Assembly: GCF_028583545.1 (NCBI RefSeq)
Contig: NZ_CP087106.1
Location: forward strand, 1,612,001-1,676,000
DNA: 64,000 nt
Direction: 5' to 3'
DNA from: Methylobacterium sp. NMS14P
GTDB taxonomy: Bacteria > Pseudomonadota > Alphaproteobacteria > Rhizobiales > Beijerinckiaceae
The translations under genes were made by a program, and so were the position numbers. Shown piece after piece: positions 1 through 8,798 of this stretch; the stretch's first letter is position 1; every line of letters starts with the position of its first letter. The notes below the pieces were generated by a model. That model was not told the origin of the DNA. It saw only the letters and a program-made list of their open reading frames with translations, and ran no database searches.

Positions 1-946
1 GGGTCTCGGCGATCCAGCGGGCGCGCTTGCCGAACTCGCTGCCGACCTGGGCGCGGTAGATCTCCCGCGAGACCGCCGAGAACGCCCCCTGCGCGGCCGC
101 CGCGGGCAGGACCTGCGGCGGGTGCCCGGCCTCCGCGTAGGTGACGAGGATCGCCTCGTCGAAGAACCCGGCCTGCGCCACCGAGAGGCGGCCGTAGGCC
201 ATGCGCAGCCGCGCGTCGCGCGCCACCGCCGCCACGAGGGCCGGCGCGAAGGCGGCGGCCGGCATCACCGCGAAGGTCGGCGTCAGGAGGCGGTTCGGCA
301 CCATCTCGACCACGAGGTCGACCACGACGCCGAACAGGCCGTAGCCGCCCATCGCCAGCCCGAACAGCTCGGCGTTCTCGGTGCGGGAGCAGGTCACGAG
401 GCTGCCGTCGGCCAGGACGAGGCGGAGGGCGCGGACCGTGGAGCCGAACGGGCCGTACGGCGCGGGCCAGCCGTGGGCGTTGACGCTGAAGGTCGAGCCG
501 ACCCCGAAATCGCTGTTCGACTGCATCACCGCGGGCGAGAACCCGATCCGGTCGAGCTGCCGGATGACCTGCGACCAGCGCGCGCCGGCACCGACGCGGT
601 AGAGGCCGGCGGCTTTGTCGGGCTCGATCGGGCCGCCCTCCAGGGTCACGGCGGTCCCGTCGCGGGCGAGGCTCTGGCCGCCCATGGAATGGCGGGCGAC
701 GCCGACGGCGACCGGCCGCCCGCCGGCGGCGGCGTCCCTGATCTCGGCGCGCACGGCCTCGATCAGGGCCTCGGTCGAGCCTGTCGGGAGGACGGCGTGG
801 CGCGTCACCGGGGTCGGGTTGAGGCCGCTCGCGTCGTTCAGGATGGTCCGCGGCGCGGCCCGGGCCGCCCGCGGCAGCAGCGCGGCGGCCGCCACGGCGC
901 CGCCGCCCGCGAGGATCCTGCGCCTGCTCGGTCCTGTCCCGGCCAT
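1..946 (-). CDS. FAD-binding oxidoreductase, Tat-exported, 3' end cut by window edge
   Basis: Reading the minus strand from the ATG at 944-946 gives 315 codons with no stop before the window edge, so the C-terminal part is missing. The N-terminus is a twin-arginine signal: SRRRILAGG followed by an alanine-rich hydrophobic stretch and an ARA-type cleavage region, so the protein is probably exported folded with its cofactor. The body resembles FAD-binding (PCMH/GlcD-like) oxidoreductases, with VGVARHSMGGQS, SNSDFGVGSTFSVNAHG and a FGLAMGGYGLFGVV segment typical of the nucleotide-binding domain. The substrate cannot be told. It lies outside the tRNA-Glu repeat and is probably part of the original chromosome. 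Family assignment is by motif recognition. Confidence 0.8.
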   Translation of the reverse strand, partial: MAGTGPSRRRILAGGGAVAAAALLPRAARAAPRTILNDASGLNPTPVTRHAVLPTGSTEALIEAVRAEIRDAAAGGRPVAVGVARHSMGGQSLARDGTAVTLEGGPIEPDKAAGLYRVGAGARWSQVIRQLDRIGFSPAVMQSNSDFGVGSTFSVNAHGWPAPYGPFGSTVRALRLVLADGSLVTCSRTENAELFGLAMGGYGLFGVVVDLVVEMVPNRLLTPTFAVMPAAAFAPALVAAVARDARLRMAYGRLSVAQAGFFDEAILVTYAEAGHPPQVLPAAAAQGAFSAVSREIYRAQVGSEFGKRARWIAET

Positions 947-1193
947 GCCCGCCCTCGATGCCCGCCCTCGATTCGCGCCGATGGGGCGGCCGGATCGCCC
1001 GCCGGCCAACCCTGCGACGGGTTCGGATCCGGCGGCGTGAGATCGCGCACGGTGCGCCGCCCGCCGGTGCGACGCGGGGCAATCAGCAGCATGGGCAGGG
1101 CGCGGTCAACAGCCCGACGGCGGACCGTTCCGGCCGTCGGCAGGTCTCCGGGACGGAGGCGACCCGGACGGCGCTCGAACCGGTCTGGACGAT

Positions 1194-1254
1194 GTGCTTG
1201 AAAACCCTGGCGCGCCCTACGGGAATCGAACCCGTGTTTTCGCCGTGAAAGGGC
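1194..1254 (-). repeat. attL-type repeat: 3' fragment of tRNA-Glu (TTC)
   Basis: This 61-bp sequence is identical to 49098-49158. On the minus strand, 1254 down to 1208 reads as the 3' part of a tRNA: anticodon arm with CCTTTCACGG (anticodon TTC, Glu), a T arm with GGTTCGATTCC, acceptor strand GGGCGCG and an encoded CCA. The D arm and 5' acceptor strand are absent, so it is not a functional tRNA gene here. It is the typical footprint of a tyrosine integrase that targets a tRNA 3' end. Confidence 0.9.
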
Positions 1255-1335
1255 CGCCACGAGACAAAGCGGACAGAAGTGAACTCCCCACTTCCCTCTG
1301 CACGCTCGCTTTTTTCGTCTCCTGCTATCATAGTT

Positions 1336-1370
1336 GGTCTCACCGTCTGTGTGAGACGCTCTGTGAGACC
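1336..1370. promoter_or_regulatory. Candidate integrase arm-type sites (GTGAGAC repeats)
   Basis: Three copies of a 7-mer lie just inside the left repeat and directly before the integrase start: GTCTCAC at 1337-1343, GTGAGAC at 1351-1357 and GTGAGAC at 1363-1369. A 12-nt string covering the middle copy (1348-1359) recurs at 49055-49066 near the other island end. That placement fits arm-type binding sites for the integrase, and possibly autoregulation, since the last copy ends 6 nt before the integrase ATG. Confidence 0.55.
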
Positions 1371-1375
1371 GATCA

Positions 1376-2686
1376 ATGGCAAAGCCTAGCAGCTTCGATA
1401 GCGTCGCTAAGCGGGTCCGACTTCCGTCGGCCAAGAATCCACGCTGGCAGGGTGTTTCGGGAGGCCGAGGTGGCGTCAGCCTGGGCTACCGCAAGCCAGC
1501 GCGAGGACCGGGTACCTGGATCGTCAAGCTGGTGATCGATGGGAACCGCGTCGAGCAACGCCTCGCCCAAGCTGACGATCCTGGCTCGGATCCGGATGCC
1601 CTCTCGTACCCAGCTGCCGTTACGGCAGCCATCGACTGGGCGCGCGCTCAGGTACGTCGTCTCGACGGAGAAGGGGAGGGGGACGATGCCGAGGTCCCGA
1701 GCGTGCGCACGGCTGTCCAGGCCTATGTCGCTGCTCGCTCAGAGCGTGCCCCCACAGCGGGGAAGGACGCCGAGAAGCGCCTCGGAAAGCACGTCCTCTC
1801 CGATCAAGCCTTCGCCGAGACGCAGTTGGCGAAGCTCAACGCGAGCACCATCCGGACTTGGCGACAGCGTCTATCGAGCGAGTTGCAACCCACGACCGTC
1901 AACCGGCTGCTGAACGACCTGCGCGCTGCGCTCAACGCAGCCGCAGAACACCATCGTCGCGTGCTTCCAGCTACGCTTGCCGCCGAGATCCGTGCCGGCA
2001 CGAAGGCGAACTCAGCAGGGTCGAGCGCGCGCAAGCAGGTCCTGCCTGATGCCGAGATCCGCCGCCTTGTCGACGCGGCCTTCGTCGTCGACGAGACCGG
2101 TGATTTCGGGCGGCTCGTGCTGGTCATGGCAGCCACAGGAGCTCGCCATTCTCAGGTCGCCAGGACCACCGTGGACGACGTGCAGGCCGCGCGTGGCAGG
2201 ATCATGGTGCCGCCCTCGAACAAAGGGCGCGCCGGCAAGCGCCCGACGCCGATCGCCGTGCCGGTCGGAGCTGACGTGATCGAGCGGCTCCAGGTCGCCC
2301 TCGCCGGCCGTCGAGGGCACGAGCCACTCTTGCTGCACTGGCGGCATCGACAGGTCGGGCCCGTTACCTGGGAGCGGGTTGATAGGGGGCCTTGGGCCAC
2401 GGCCTCGGCAGCGCTGCGCCTATGGGACAGAGCCCGGACCCGCGCAGAGGCGCCTCCTGGGACAGTCATGCTGTGCCTGCGCCATAGCTCGATCGTACGG
2501 GCGCTGAGTGCCGGCGTGCCGGTGAGGCTCGTCGCGGCGCTCCACGACACCAGCGTGCAGATGATCGAGGACCACTACTCCGCCTACATCGTCGAGGCGA
2601 CGGAGGAGATCGCCCGTCGAGCCGTCACCCCCCTGGCGCCGAGCGCAGTCGCCACGCTGCAGCCTGTCGACGGAGCCGCAGCGTGA
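1376..2686 (+). CDS. Tyrosine recombinase / phage-type integrase of island 1
   Basis: This 436-residue protein has the tyrosine-recombinase catalytic set in order: Arg257 in AATGARHSQ, the HxxR box in LRHSSIVRA (His370), His390 in LHDTS and the nucleophile Tyr401 in EDHYSAYI. The N-terminal part supplies arm-binding and core-binding (SAM-like) domains. It would cut and rejoin DNA at the tRNA-Glu repeat 122 bp upstream, integrating or excising the island. Its stop overlaps the GTG of the next gene, so the two are probably cotranscribed. The usual LGH before the tyrosine is LHD here, within known variation. Confidence 0.92.
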   Translation: MAKPSSFDSVAKRVRLPSAKNPRWQGVSGGRGGVSLGYRKPARGPGTWIVKLVIDGNRVEQRLAQADDPGSDPDALSYPAAVTAAIDWARAQVRRLDGEGEGDDAEVPSVRTAVQAYVAARSERAPTAGKDAEKRLGKHVLSDQAFAETQLAKLNASTIRTWRQRLSSELQPTTVNRLLNDLRAALNAAAEHHRRVLPATLAAEIRAGTKANSAGSSARKQVLPDAEIRRLVDAAFVVDETGDFGRLVLVMAATGARHSQVARTTVDDVQAARGRIMVPPSNKGRAGKRPTPIAVPVGADVIERLQVALAGRRGHEPLLLHWRHRQVGPVTWERVDRGPWATASAALRLWDRARTRAEAPPGTVMLCLRHSSIVRALSAGVPVRLVAALHDTSVQMIEDHYSAYIVEATEEIARRAVTPLAPSAVATLQPVDGAAA

Positions 2687-3030
2687 CGGAGCGGCAGCGC
2701 GCCAAGAAGAAGTGGACGAAGGCCGGCAAGCTCCGCGGTCGGCCGCCCGGAAGCCGATCCTACGATCCGGAAACGAGCCGCTCTGGCGATCCCATAGTTC
2801 GAAAACCCGAGAGACGTGGGCGCCCGCCTGTGGCGCTGAAGCCAATGATCTTGCGCTTCATTCAGATGGAGGTCGGCTTCAACAAAGCCGGCTTCGCGAA
2901 GCAACTAGCGGCAGAGGGGACAGGGAACGGGATCAAGGAGGAGACTGTAAAGCGGCGGCTGCGGCGAGACCGAAGCGAGGCACGCAAGCGGAAAGACCGT
3001 CGAAAAGATAGCAGATGGACTTTCGACTGA
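2683..3030 (+). CDS. Small basic AT-hook protein, coupled to integrase
   Basis: A 115-residue, very basic protein starting at a GTG that overlaps the integrase stop by 4 bp, which suggests translational coupling. It has two AT-hook-like cores, GRPPGS near residue 20 and GRPPVAL near residue 46, and a C-terminal Arg/Lys-rich tail (RRLRRDRSEARKRKDRR). AT hooks bind the minor groove of AT-rich DNA, so a role as an architectural or directionality factor for the integrase is possible, but this is inference. No family is recognised. Confidence 0.65.
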   Translation: MTERQRAKKKWTKAGKLRGRPPGSRSYDPETSRSGDPIVRKPERRGRPPVALKPMILRFIQMEVGFNKAGFAKQLAAEGTGNGIKEETVKRRLRRDRSEARKRKDRRKDSRWTFD

Positions 3031-3139
3031 TTATGCTTATCGCACAGCCAGATAGGGAATCATTTTAGCCCCGCCGTGACGCCCCTACGAAGCCGTGTCT
3101 CTTTGTCTTCAGACAGATCAGACAAAGGCGGGCTGTAGC

Positions 3140-3430
3140 ATGTCACGTCCAACCTCTAAGCATCGCGAGCGTCCCGACGCCATCCCGTGGCAGAAGCGCC
3201 CTCATCTACGGATGGACGTGGCGGCCGAGGTGACCGGGCTTTCGCGGAGCACGATCTACCGCCTCGCTTCTGATGGCCGGCTCACGCTCCGGCGTCTCGC
3301 CGGTCGGGTCGTCGTCGAGACCTCGGGTGTGCTCACGCTGGTCGAAAACGCTGAGCCTTGGCGGCCTGGGACTCGTGGCGCTGCAGCTCGGGCGAAGCGA
3401 TCCGAGGCAGCTCGCGCCGCGCTGCGCTGA
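3140..3430 (+). CDS. AlpA/MerR-like helix-turn-helix DNA-binding protein
   Basis: The 96-residue product contains a short winged helix-turn-helix of the excisionase/AlpA type: MDVAAEVTGLSRSTIYRLASDGRLTLRRL, with segment order helix-turn-helix then wing. Such proteins act as excisionases or regulators in integrative elements. The ATG at 3140 is preferred because AAAGGCGG lies upstream at Shine-Dalgarno distance; an in-frame GTG at 3095 would add 15 unconvincing residues. It sits between the integrase and the replication gene, the usual place for a directionality factor. Function is inferred from fold and position. Confidence 0.75.
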   Translation: MSRPTSKHRERPDAIPWQKRPHLRMDVAAEVTGLSRSTIYRLASDGRLTLRRLAGRVVVETSGVLTLVENAEPWRPGTRGAAARAKRSEAARAALR

Positions 3431-3440
3431 GGAGACTGCT

Positions 3441-3890
3441 ATGAGCGCCTCCCAGGGCAACACAATGTTTGCGTGGTTTCTGACCGCCGATGAAACAGGT
3501 CTCAACAATGTAGAGCTGGCGGTCGAACCGGATGTCGACGCGGGCAATCGGAAATTCTTTGATCCGAACCCAGAGTGCCTGATACAACTCCGACCGATGC
3601 TCAAAACTGACGTAGCGCCACACGGCGCTGGCAGGAGAAGTAACGCGCTCCTCTACGCGCATGACGGACATGGCGTCTCGTTCGTCTGTTACGTTCGGAT
3701 GCCCGCACAGTATCGAAAAAACAACCGCGCTTGCATCAGTCGCGCGCTCGATCAGGTCAGGCGCTTCGCGCCGAACCACGCCAGCCAGCTCGACGCCATC
3801 GCCTCTCGGACCCAATGGCCGACGCGTGGAGCCTGGTCATGGGAGCGCCAGCCAAACCACCGCGATGCGCTCCTCTATGATCCACCTTGA
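3441..3890 (+). CDS. Hypothetical protein, 149 aa
   Basis: The ORF starts at an ATG 10 nt after the previous stop with a clear GAGGAGA ribosome binding site overlapping the upstream stop, so it probably belongs to the same transcript as the AlpA-like gene. The product (MSASQGNTMFAWF... to DALLYDPP) shows no signal peptide, membrane segment or recognised domain. The minus strand is also open across part of this interval, but without a good start signal. Function unknown. Confidence 0.5.
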   Translation: MSASQGNTMFAWFLTADETGLNNVELAVEPDVDAGNRKFFDPNPECLIQLRPMLKTDVAPHGAGRRSNALLYAHDGHGVSFVCYVRMPAQYRKNNRACISRALDQVRRFAPNHASQLDAIASRTQWPTRGAWSWERQPNHRDALLYDPP

Positions 3891-4005
3891 GATCGTCACC
3901 TCCCTGCTGAGCACGAGCCGGCAACTCCCGCACCAGGGGGCCGCTTCGACTTTCCTATCCTGAATGTGGGCGTCGGATGACACCGCCACCCGCAGGAGAA
4001 TCGTC

Positions 4006-6720
4006 ATGGACGCGAACGGTCATGAGCCCGTGCGGGTCGGATCGCAGCTTGTCGATCCCGAGGCGTTGACCGCTGCGAGTGCCGGGCCGGCTGCGGCGTT
4101 GCTCCCGGCCTGGAATACGGATCAGGCCGCTTCCTTTCTAATCGACCTTGTCTGTTCGGGGCAGCTCTCGGTCGCGGCCATCCATCCCATCACGGGAGCC
4201 TGCCACGGGGCTACCTTCGCGGTACCAGACGAGCGGGATGAGCTCGTCGCATGGATCGAGTCACATCAGGGCAAAGCCAATCTGCATTTCCTCTTAAACG
4301 CGCCACTCCACCCGGAGAGACAAACTGGCAAGTCAGGTCGCGTGAAGCGCCAAGATCTGTCGGCATTGCGGGGCATCGTCATAGATCAGGATCCGCAGCG
4401 GGACGTCGAGGCGGAGCCCGGCGGGTTCGAGCGCGAGCGTCAAAGACTGTTGGGCGAGGCAAAGCGGCATATCGAGGATCCGAATGGGCCGAGTGCCGTC
4501 ATCGACAGCGGCGGCGGAATACAGATGGTCTTCCTGTTTCCCAAAGCCCTGTCTGCCACATCCGAGAACATCGCAGCCGTCGAGGCGCAGGCACGTGCCC
4601 TCGCTCAGCACTACGGCGGCGACGCCACAAGCGACGCCGCACACCTCTTCCGCATACCCTGGACGATCAACCTGCCGAACGCGAGTAAGCGGAAGCGCGG
4701 CCGTCAACCGGCCCTCGCGAGCGGGAAGGTGCTCAAGCCTTGGCGCTTCCACACGCTCGACGATCTCGCGAAGGTAGCACCGCCGGTCGCCGACGAGTCG
4801 GCAATCACGGAGACGACCGAGTTCGATCTCGGCGCCGCCTGGGAAGCGCGCGGCGATCCGGAGAGGCTCGACCCGGAACTGGCTGCGCGCCTGAAGGAGG
4901 CTCGCCGCGAGCGTCCGCGGCTGGACAAGCTTTTGAGCCGGGAGCCGGCCCCGCAGGGCGGCCGCTCGGATCGAGATTACGCGATCGCCGCCACGCTGAT
5001 TGAGGCCGGCTTCACCGATCCATCGGAGGTCGCCGCTCTTGTCGCGGCGCACTCGCCAGACAAGTTCGAGGCGGAGGCGGATGCCCATCACGACGAGCGG
5101 GCGGAATACTACCTGCGCAGGACGGTTGCGACCGCGCTGGCCAGGGTCAAACCGAGCGCCCGGCCGAGCGATTTCTTCAAGCCAATAGAGGAGGACGCCG
5201 GAGCGACCGCCAAGGAAACTACCGAGGATCACGGCGGCCCGGTGGACATCTTCGGGGACGACGATCCAGCGGATCTGTCGGCACCGCCCGCTGGAAGCCT
5301 GCCAAGCGTGGTGGAAGGAATCGCGAGCACCATCGCGACCCAGATGGGCGTTCCTGAGAGCTTCGTTGCGACCGCGGCCGTGGCGGCTCTCGCTGGCACG
5401 ATTGGCAACGCGCTCAAGCTCCAGGTGAACGCGCACAGCTCCGACTTCAGCGTGCCGGCCACATTATCCGTGGTGATTGTGGCTCGGCCCGGTCGGAAAA
5501 AGTCGCCCACGATCGCTGCGGTACTGCGACCGGTGAAACAGATTGATCGCGAGCTGTATCGCCAGAGCTGCCAGGAGCAGGCCGCTCGCGAAGCCATGGT
5601 GCGGGCGGCGAAGAGCAAGCGTGAGGCAGCCGGAGGACTCCCACCTGCACCGCCCATGCGGCGGCTCTGGGTCGATGATGCGACCCTGGAGAAGCAGGTT
5701 CGCATCCATGCAGACAATCCGTGCGGGATCATTCGCGCGCCCGACGAGCTGTTCGCGTTTCTCGGCAGCTTCGGAGCCTATAAGCGCAACGGCGACGGCG
5801 ATCGAAGCACCATGCTTCGCCTGATCGATGGCGGCGACATCAGCGTCGATCGCATGACGGGCTCCACACGGGCCGACAGTGCCCTGATGGGCCTCATCGC
5901 CTCGACGCAGCCAGACAAAATCCGTCAGCACGCGCAAAACCTCGGCACTGACGGCTTCCTACAGCGCCTGATCTTCGTGACAGATGACGGTGCGGAGCGG
6001 ACGCCGCTCGATGTGCCCGCAGACGGTGCTGCGGTCGCCGAGTACGAGCGAGCGGTGCGTGGGATGTTCGCGCTCCGCGCGGCGGCCGGGCGTACAGTGC
6101 AGCTCTCGCCGGAGGCCCGCACGATCCTAACCGGAACATGGGCGCGGGTACGGGCGCTGGGTCGCCTGCCGGGTGCTTCAGCGGCGTGGGAAGGGCACAT
6201 ATCCAAATGGGAGGGGCTGATCTACCGGATCGCCCTGACGTTCCACGCGCTCGACACCTGGGATCTAACGGGAGGCGTGTCGACAGAGTCGGGACACGAG
6301 GTGACCGGTGAGACCGCGCAACGCGCATCTCGCTTCGTCGCGTTCCTCGTCCGCCACGCTCTGCGCTTCTACACCGAGTTCTGCGAGCCGGCGGAAGAGA
6401 TGGTCGAGGCGCGCGAGGTGGCCGGATATCTGCTCACGCGACCAGACATCTTGTCCGTAACGGCAAGAGACATTGAGAAGGCGAGGCGGCCGCTCAGCGG
6501 CAAACGGCACCTTACGCGCTCCGCGATGCGCGCGCTCGCGGACGCTGGATGGGTAGCGGTCGCTGAGATGGGCGCGGACGGGCCGACGAAGTGGACTATC
6601 GATCCGAGAATCCATGTGCGGTTCGCCGAACGAGCCGACCGTGAGAAGGCGCGGCGCACCCAAGCGCACACCCAAATGCTAGCGGCATTGTCGGCGAAAC
6701 GGGAGCTTCGCGATGTCTGA
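4006..6720 (+). CDS. DUF3987-type primase/helicase, island replication protein
   Basis: The protein is about 904 residues from the ATG at 4006, chosen for the CAGGAGA ribosome binding site (an upstream in-frame ATG at 3964 has none). The N-terminal third resembles RepB-like primase domains (LRGIVIDQDPQ, VIDSGGGIQMVF, DAAHLFRIPWTINLPN). From about residue 430 it resembles DUF3987 helicase-like proteins, with a Walker A-like ARPGRKKSPT near residues 492-502, IIRAPDELFAFLGSF and RLIDGGDISVDR. Such proteins are common in integrated plasmids, ICEs and phage satellites, where they prime or unwind element DNA. The Walker A is atypical (PGRKKSP), as is usual in this family. Confidence 0.8.
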   Translation: MDANGHEPVRVGSQLVDPEALTAASAGPAAALLPAWNTDQAASFLIDLVCSGQLSVAAIHPITGACHGATFAVPDERDELVAWIESHQGKANLHFLLNAPLHPERQTGKSGRVKRQDLSALRGIVIDQDPQRDVEAEPGGFERERQRLLGEAKRHIEDPNGPSAVIDSGGGIQMVFLFPKALSATSENIAAVEAQARALAQHYGGDATSDAAHLFRIPWTINLPNASKRKRGRQPALASGKVLKPWRFHTLDDLAKVAPPVADESAITETTEFDLGAAWEARGDPERLDPELAARLKEARRERPRLDKLLSREPAPQGGRSDRDYAIAATLIEAGFTDPSEVAALVAAHSPDKFEAEADAHHDERAEYYLRRTVATALARVKPSARPSDFFKPIEEDAGATAKETTEDHGGPVDIFGDDDPADLSAPPAGSLPSVVEGIASTIATQMGVPESFVATAAVAALAGTIGNALKLQVNAHSSDFSVPATLSVVIVARPGRKKSPTIAAVLRPVKQIDRELYRQSCQEQAAREAMVRAAKSKREAAGGLPPAPPMRRLWVDDATLEKQVRIHADNPCGIIRAPDELFAFLGSFGAYKRNGDGDRSTMLRLIDGGDISVDRMTGSTRADSALMGLIASTQPDKIRQHAQNLGTDGFLQRLIFVTDDGAERTPLDVPADGAAVAEYERAVRGMFALRAAAGRTVQLSPEARTILTGTWARVRALGRLPGASAAWEGHISKWEGLIYRIALTFHALDTWDLTGGVSTESGHEVTGETAQRASRFVAFLVRHALRFYTEFCEPAEEMVEAREVAGYLLTRPDILSVTARDIEKARRPLSGKRHLTRSAMRALADAGWVAVAEMGADGPTKWTIDPRIHVRFAERADREKARRTQAHTQMLAALSAKRELRDV

Positions 6721-6919
6721 GGCCCAAGAGGCGCCGACAATGCCGCTCGCGTGCGCGATAGGTATGTCTCTTTCCTCTCTCTTCTACCTTTATATTCCAC
6801 AGACCCCTTCATTCCCGAACTTCTTCGCGCGCACGCGAGCGGCATCGCCGGCGCTGGATGAGATAGCCCATCGGGGCTGTGGAGGTCGGAACGACATACC
6901 GCATGGAGGAACGCCGTGA
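6713..6919 (+). CDS. Small hypothetical ORF, 68 aa
   Basis: This ORF begins at an ATG that overlaps the stop of the primase/helicase gene by 8 nt and ends by overlapping the GTG of the next gene by 4 nt. The overlaps at both ends are the only support. The product has a short hydrophobic stretch (IGMSLSSLFYLYIP) but otherwise looks like translated spacer. It could be a coupling ORF rather than a functional protein. Confidence 0.3.
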   Translation: MSEAQEAPTMPLACAIGMSLSSLFYLYIPQTPSFPNFFARTRAASPALDEIAHRGCGGRNDIPHGGTP

Positions 6920-7530
6920 GCCGCCGCCGTCCCCCCGCGAGCACGCGCCCTGAATCACAAGGCTCAGGCCGCACCGTTCGGCCGGACTTCCCGTCCATTG
7001 GGGCTCGGGCGCTGCGGCGCTTCCATGCCGAGCGCGAAACTTTCCCAATGTGTGGTGCCATGGCCCGATCAACCGGCGAGCCGTGCCGACAGACGCCCGC
7101 TAAAGGGCGCACCCGCTGCCGCTTTCACGGGGGAGCCACCCCACGCGGCGATGGGCCGGCTGGCTGGCACACGCCGGGATTTCCGGACGGCCTTCCGACC
7201 GGCAAGCCGCGTAGCGACGCACACAAAGCTCGCAAACGCAGACAGCGGCGCGCTGAGATCGCCGCCATGACCGCCGAGGAGCTGGCGCGGCTGGAGGCAT
7301 GGAGGAACACGCACAAACCGGGCAGCGAACGCGATCGGACGTTTGGGCGCCGCGCACGCGAAGCCCGGCACTGGCTCCATACGATCATGCAGGAGGCACC
7401 CTCAGCGCCCACGCTGGATCGAGCCGAGCTGGACGCGCTGCGGGCGAGGTTTCGTGCCCACCTGGCGCGGCTTGACGCCGAAATGACCGAGCTCGAAGGC
7501 GAGCCATCGATCGGCGGCCTATTCGACTGA
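6916..7530 (+). CDS. HGGxSTG-domain protein, 204 aa
   Basis: The product has a Cys/His motif, CGAMARSTGEPCRQ then TRCRFHGGATPRG (about residues 46-76). This matches the small HGGxSTG domain of mobile-element proteins, a likely metal-binding knuckle. The rest is Arg-rich and helical, including a coiled-coil-like C-terminus (ARFRAHLARLDAEMTELEGE). The GTG start is preceded by GGAGGA. The same arrangement after a DUF3987 protein is common in alphaproteobacterial islands; the biochemical role is unknown. Confidence 0.65.
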   Translation: MSRRRPPASTRPESQGSGRTVRPDFPSIGARALRRFHAERETFPMCGAMARSTGEPCRQTPAKGRTRCRFHGGATPRGDGPAGWHTPGFPDGLPTGKPRSDAHKARKRRQRRAEIAAMTAEELARLEAWRNTHKPGSERDRTFGRRAREARHWLHTIMQEAPSAPTLDRAELDALRARFRAHLARLDAEMTELEGEPSIGGLFD

Positions 7531-7619
7531 CCCATGGTCGTTCGAGGACTGCGTCGGGGCAGGGTAGGGCGACCACGACCAAGCCCCGGGCTTGCAGGAT
7601 TAGATCACAGCGTGGCCTG

Positions 7620-8306
7620 CTATTGCGAAGCGAGTGCGAGGCGAGCTCGCAGGCGCGCCACGGCGACCGGCGTCCATAGGCTGTGCCCCCGCGCCGTCGG
7701 CACGTTCTCGGCCGTTAGCGCCCGCGCCAGAGCATGCAGCGAGGCCGTACCGTCGGGATCGAGTCGCTCCAGGATTGGCGCTAGTGCTGTCGCCCGCGCG
7801 TCAGCGTTGCACTGGAGGGCAGCGCGGGCTCGGGCTGTATCGTCACCCGTACCGGCTCGACCGCGGAAGCCGCCGAGTACGCGACCGCGCGCCTTCGCAG
7901 CAGCAAGCGCCGCTTTCGTCCGTGCAGAGATCATCCGCCGCTCCTCCTCGGCCACTACGGCCATGATGCCGACGGTCATTCGATTAGCCGAAGGCATGTC
8001 GCAGGCGAGGAAGTCGACGCCGGCCTTGTGCAGGCCCAGGAGGAAGTGCGCGTCGCGGGCAAGGCGGTCGAGCTTGGCGACGACGAGGATCGCGCGGTGA
8101 GCCCGGCAGAGCGCCAGGGCTCGATCCAATTCAGGTCGATCGCTCTTAGCACCACTCTCGATCTCGACGACCTCTGCGATCAGCGTCCAGGCGCCGCCGT
8201 TTAGATAGTCGGTGACGGCTGCACGTTGCGCCTCTAGCCCGAGACCGGATCGGCCCTGACGATCAGTGCTGACGCGCAGGTATGAGATGAAGCGGCCATG
8301 GGTCAT
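7620..8306 (-). CDS. Serine recombinase (resolvase/invertase family)
   Basis: A 228-residue resolvase-type protein. The N-terminal catalytic domain has YLRVSTDRQ with the nucleophile Ser13, then the conserved LDRLARD region (VVAKLDRLARDAHF) and an E helix (VAEEERRMISARTKAAL). The C-terminal part has a helix-turn-helix-like region (LARALTAENVPTARGHSLW). Such enzymes resolve element dimers or invert DNA. An 11-bp inverted repeat lies immediately upstream and may be its res subsite or operator. It is transcribed towards the replication module. Confidence 0.88.
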   Translation of the reverse strand: MTHGRFISYLRVSTDRQGRSGLGLEAQRAAVTDYLNGGAWTLIAEVVEIESGAKSDRPELDRALALCRAHRAILVVAKLDRLARDAHFLLGLHKAGVDFLACDMPSANRMTVGIMAVVAEEERRMISARTKAALAAAKARGRVLGGFRGRAGTGDDTARARAALQCNADARATALAPILERLDPDGTASLHALARALTAENVPTARGHSLWTPVAVARLRARLALASQ

Positions 8307-8312
8307 CGAATG

Positions 8313-8356
8313 ACCATATCATCCTGCACAACGGTGATTGTTCATGATGATATGGT
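8313..8356. promoter_or_regulatory. Candidate res site / operator upstream of the resolvase
   Basis: Perfect 11-bp inverted arms ACCATATCATC (8313-8323) and GATGATATGGT (8346-8356) are separated by 22 nt and start 7 nt before the resolvase start codon. This geometry fits a resolvase crossover subsite or an autoregulatory operator. It is seen directly; binding is inferred. Confidence 0.5.
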
Positions 8357-8798
8357 ACGACTCGATGTCAACGCTGCTTGGGTGAGCGTCGCGGCGTCAT
8401 TGATCGTTGCACCACGCAGGTGCCCCCCGGCCCCGGCCCCCGGCCCCCGGCCCCCGGGTACACCCTCGCAGCGATCTGTCAGCGTTTGCCAGACGCCCGG
8501 ACAAAATTGCGCTCGTTGAAACGTTTCGGACAAATTGTCCGAGCCGTTGCATGCGTCCTCACGACCATCGTTGGCTGGTCCGCTTTGGAACCTACACGCC
8601 GAAAAAAGCGGACGGGCATCTATCGACCCAGACCAGCCATGCGGACCGCCGTCGAGGAGCCCCAGAAGCAGACATCTGTGAGCCGCTCGTCAAATACGGC
8701 CAAGGTGTCGGCAGCTATTTAGCGCCGAACATATATGCCCAGTTGTGGATCCCATGCTGGGCATATCGCTGTTAGGATACTTTCATCACGGCGCTTGC
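8357..8798. other. Gene-free spacer with GGCCCC tract and degenerate repeat
   Basis: No convincing gene. It holds a low-complexity tract of repeated GGCCCCC units at about 8421-8458. Further right is a copy of a degenerate intergenic repeat with AAAAGCGGAC and AGAAGCAGAC (about 8590-8690). Short ORFs here run through low-complexity sequence and have no ribosome binding sites. Confidence 0.6.

Noticed and set aside
122..1201. Long Arg/Gly/His-rich plus-strand ORF
   Set aside because: It lies antisense to the FAD oxidoreductase, has low-complexity composition from high GC, and matches no protein pattern.
3333..3815. Minus-strand ORF of 160 codons over the 3441-3890 gene
   Set aside because: Part of it looks protein-like, but it has no start signal and runs antisense through the AlpA-like gene; the plus-strand frame has a strong ribosome binding site.
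8421..8458. GGCCCC-rich tandem tract as a possible structured element or CRISPR-like repeat
   Set aside because: It is simple low-complexity sequence without spacers or regular period. No CRISPR array was seen anywhere in the window.
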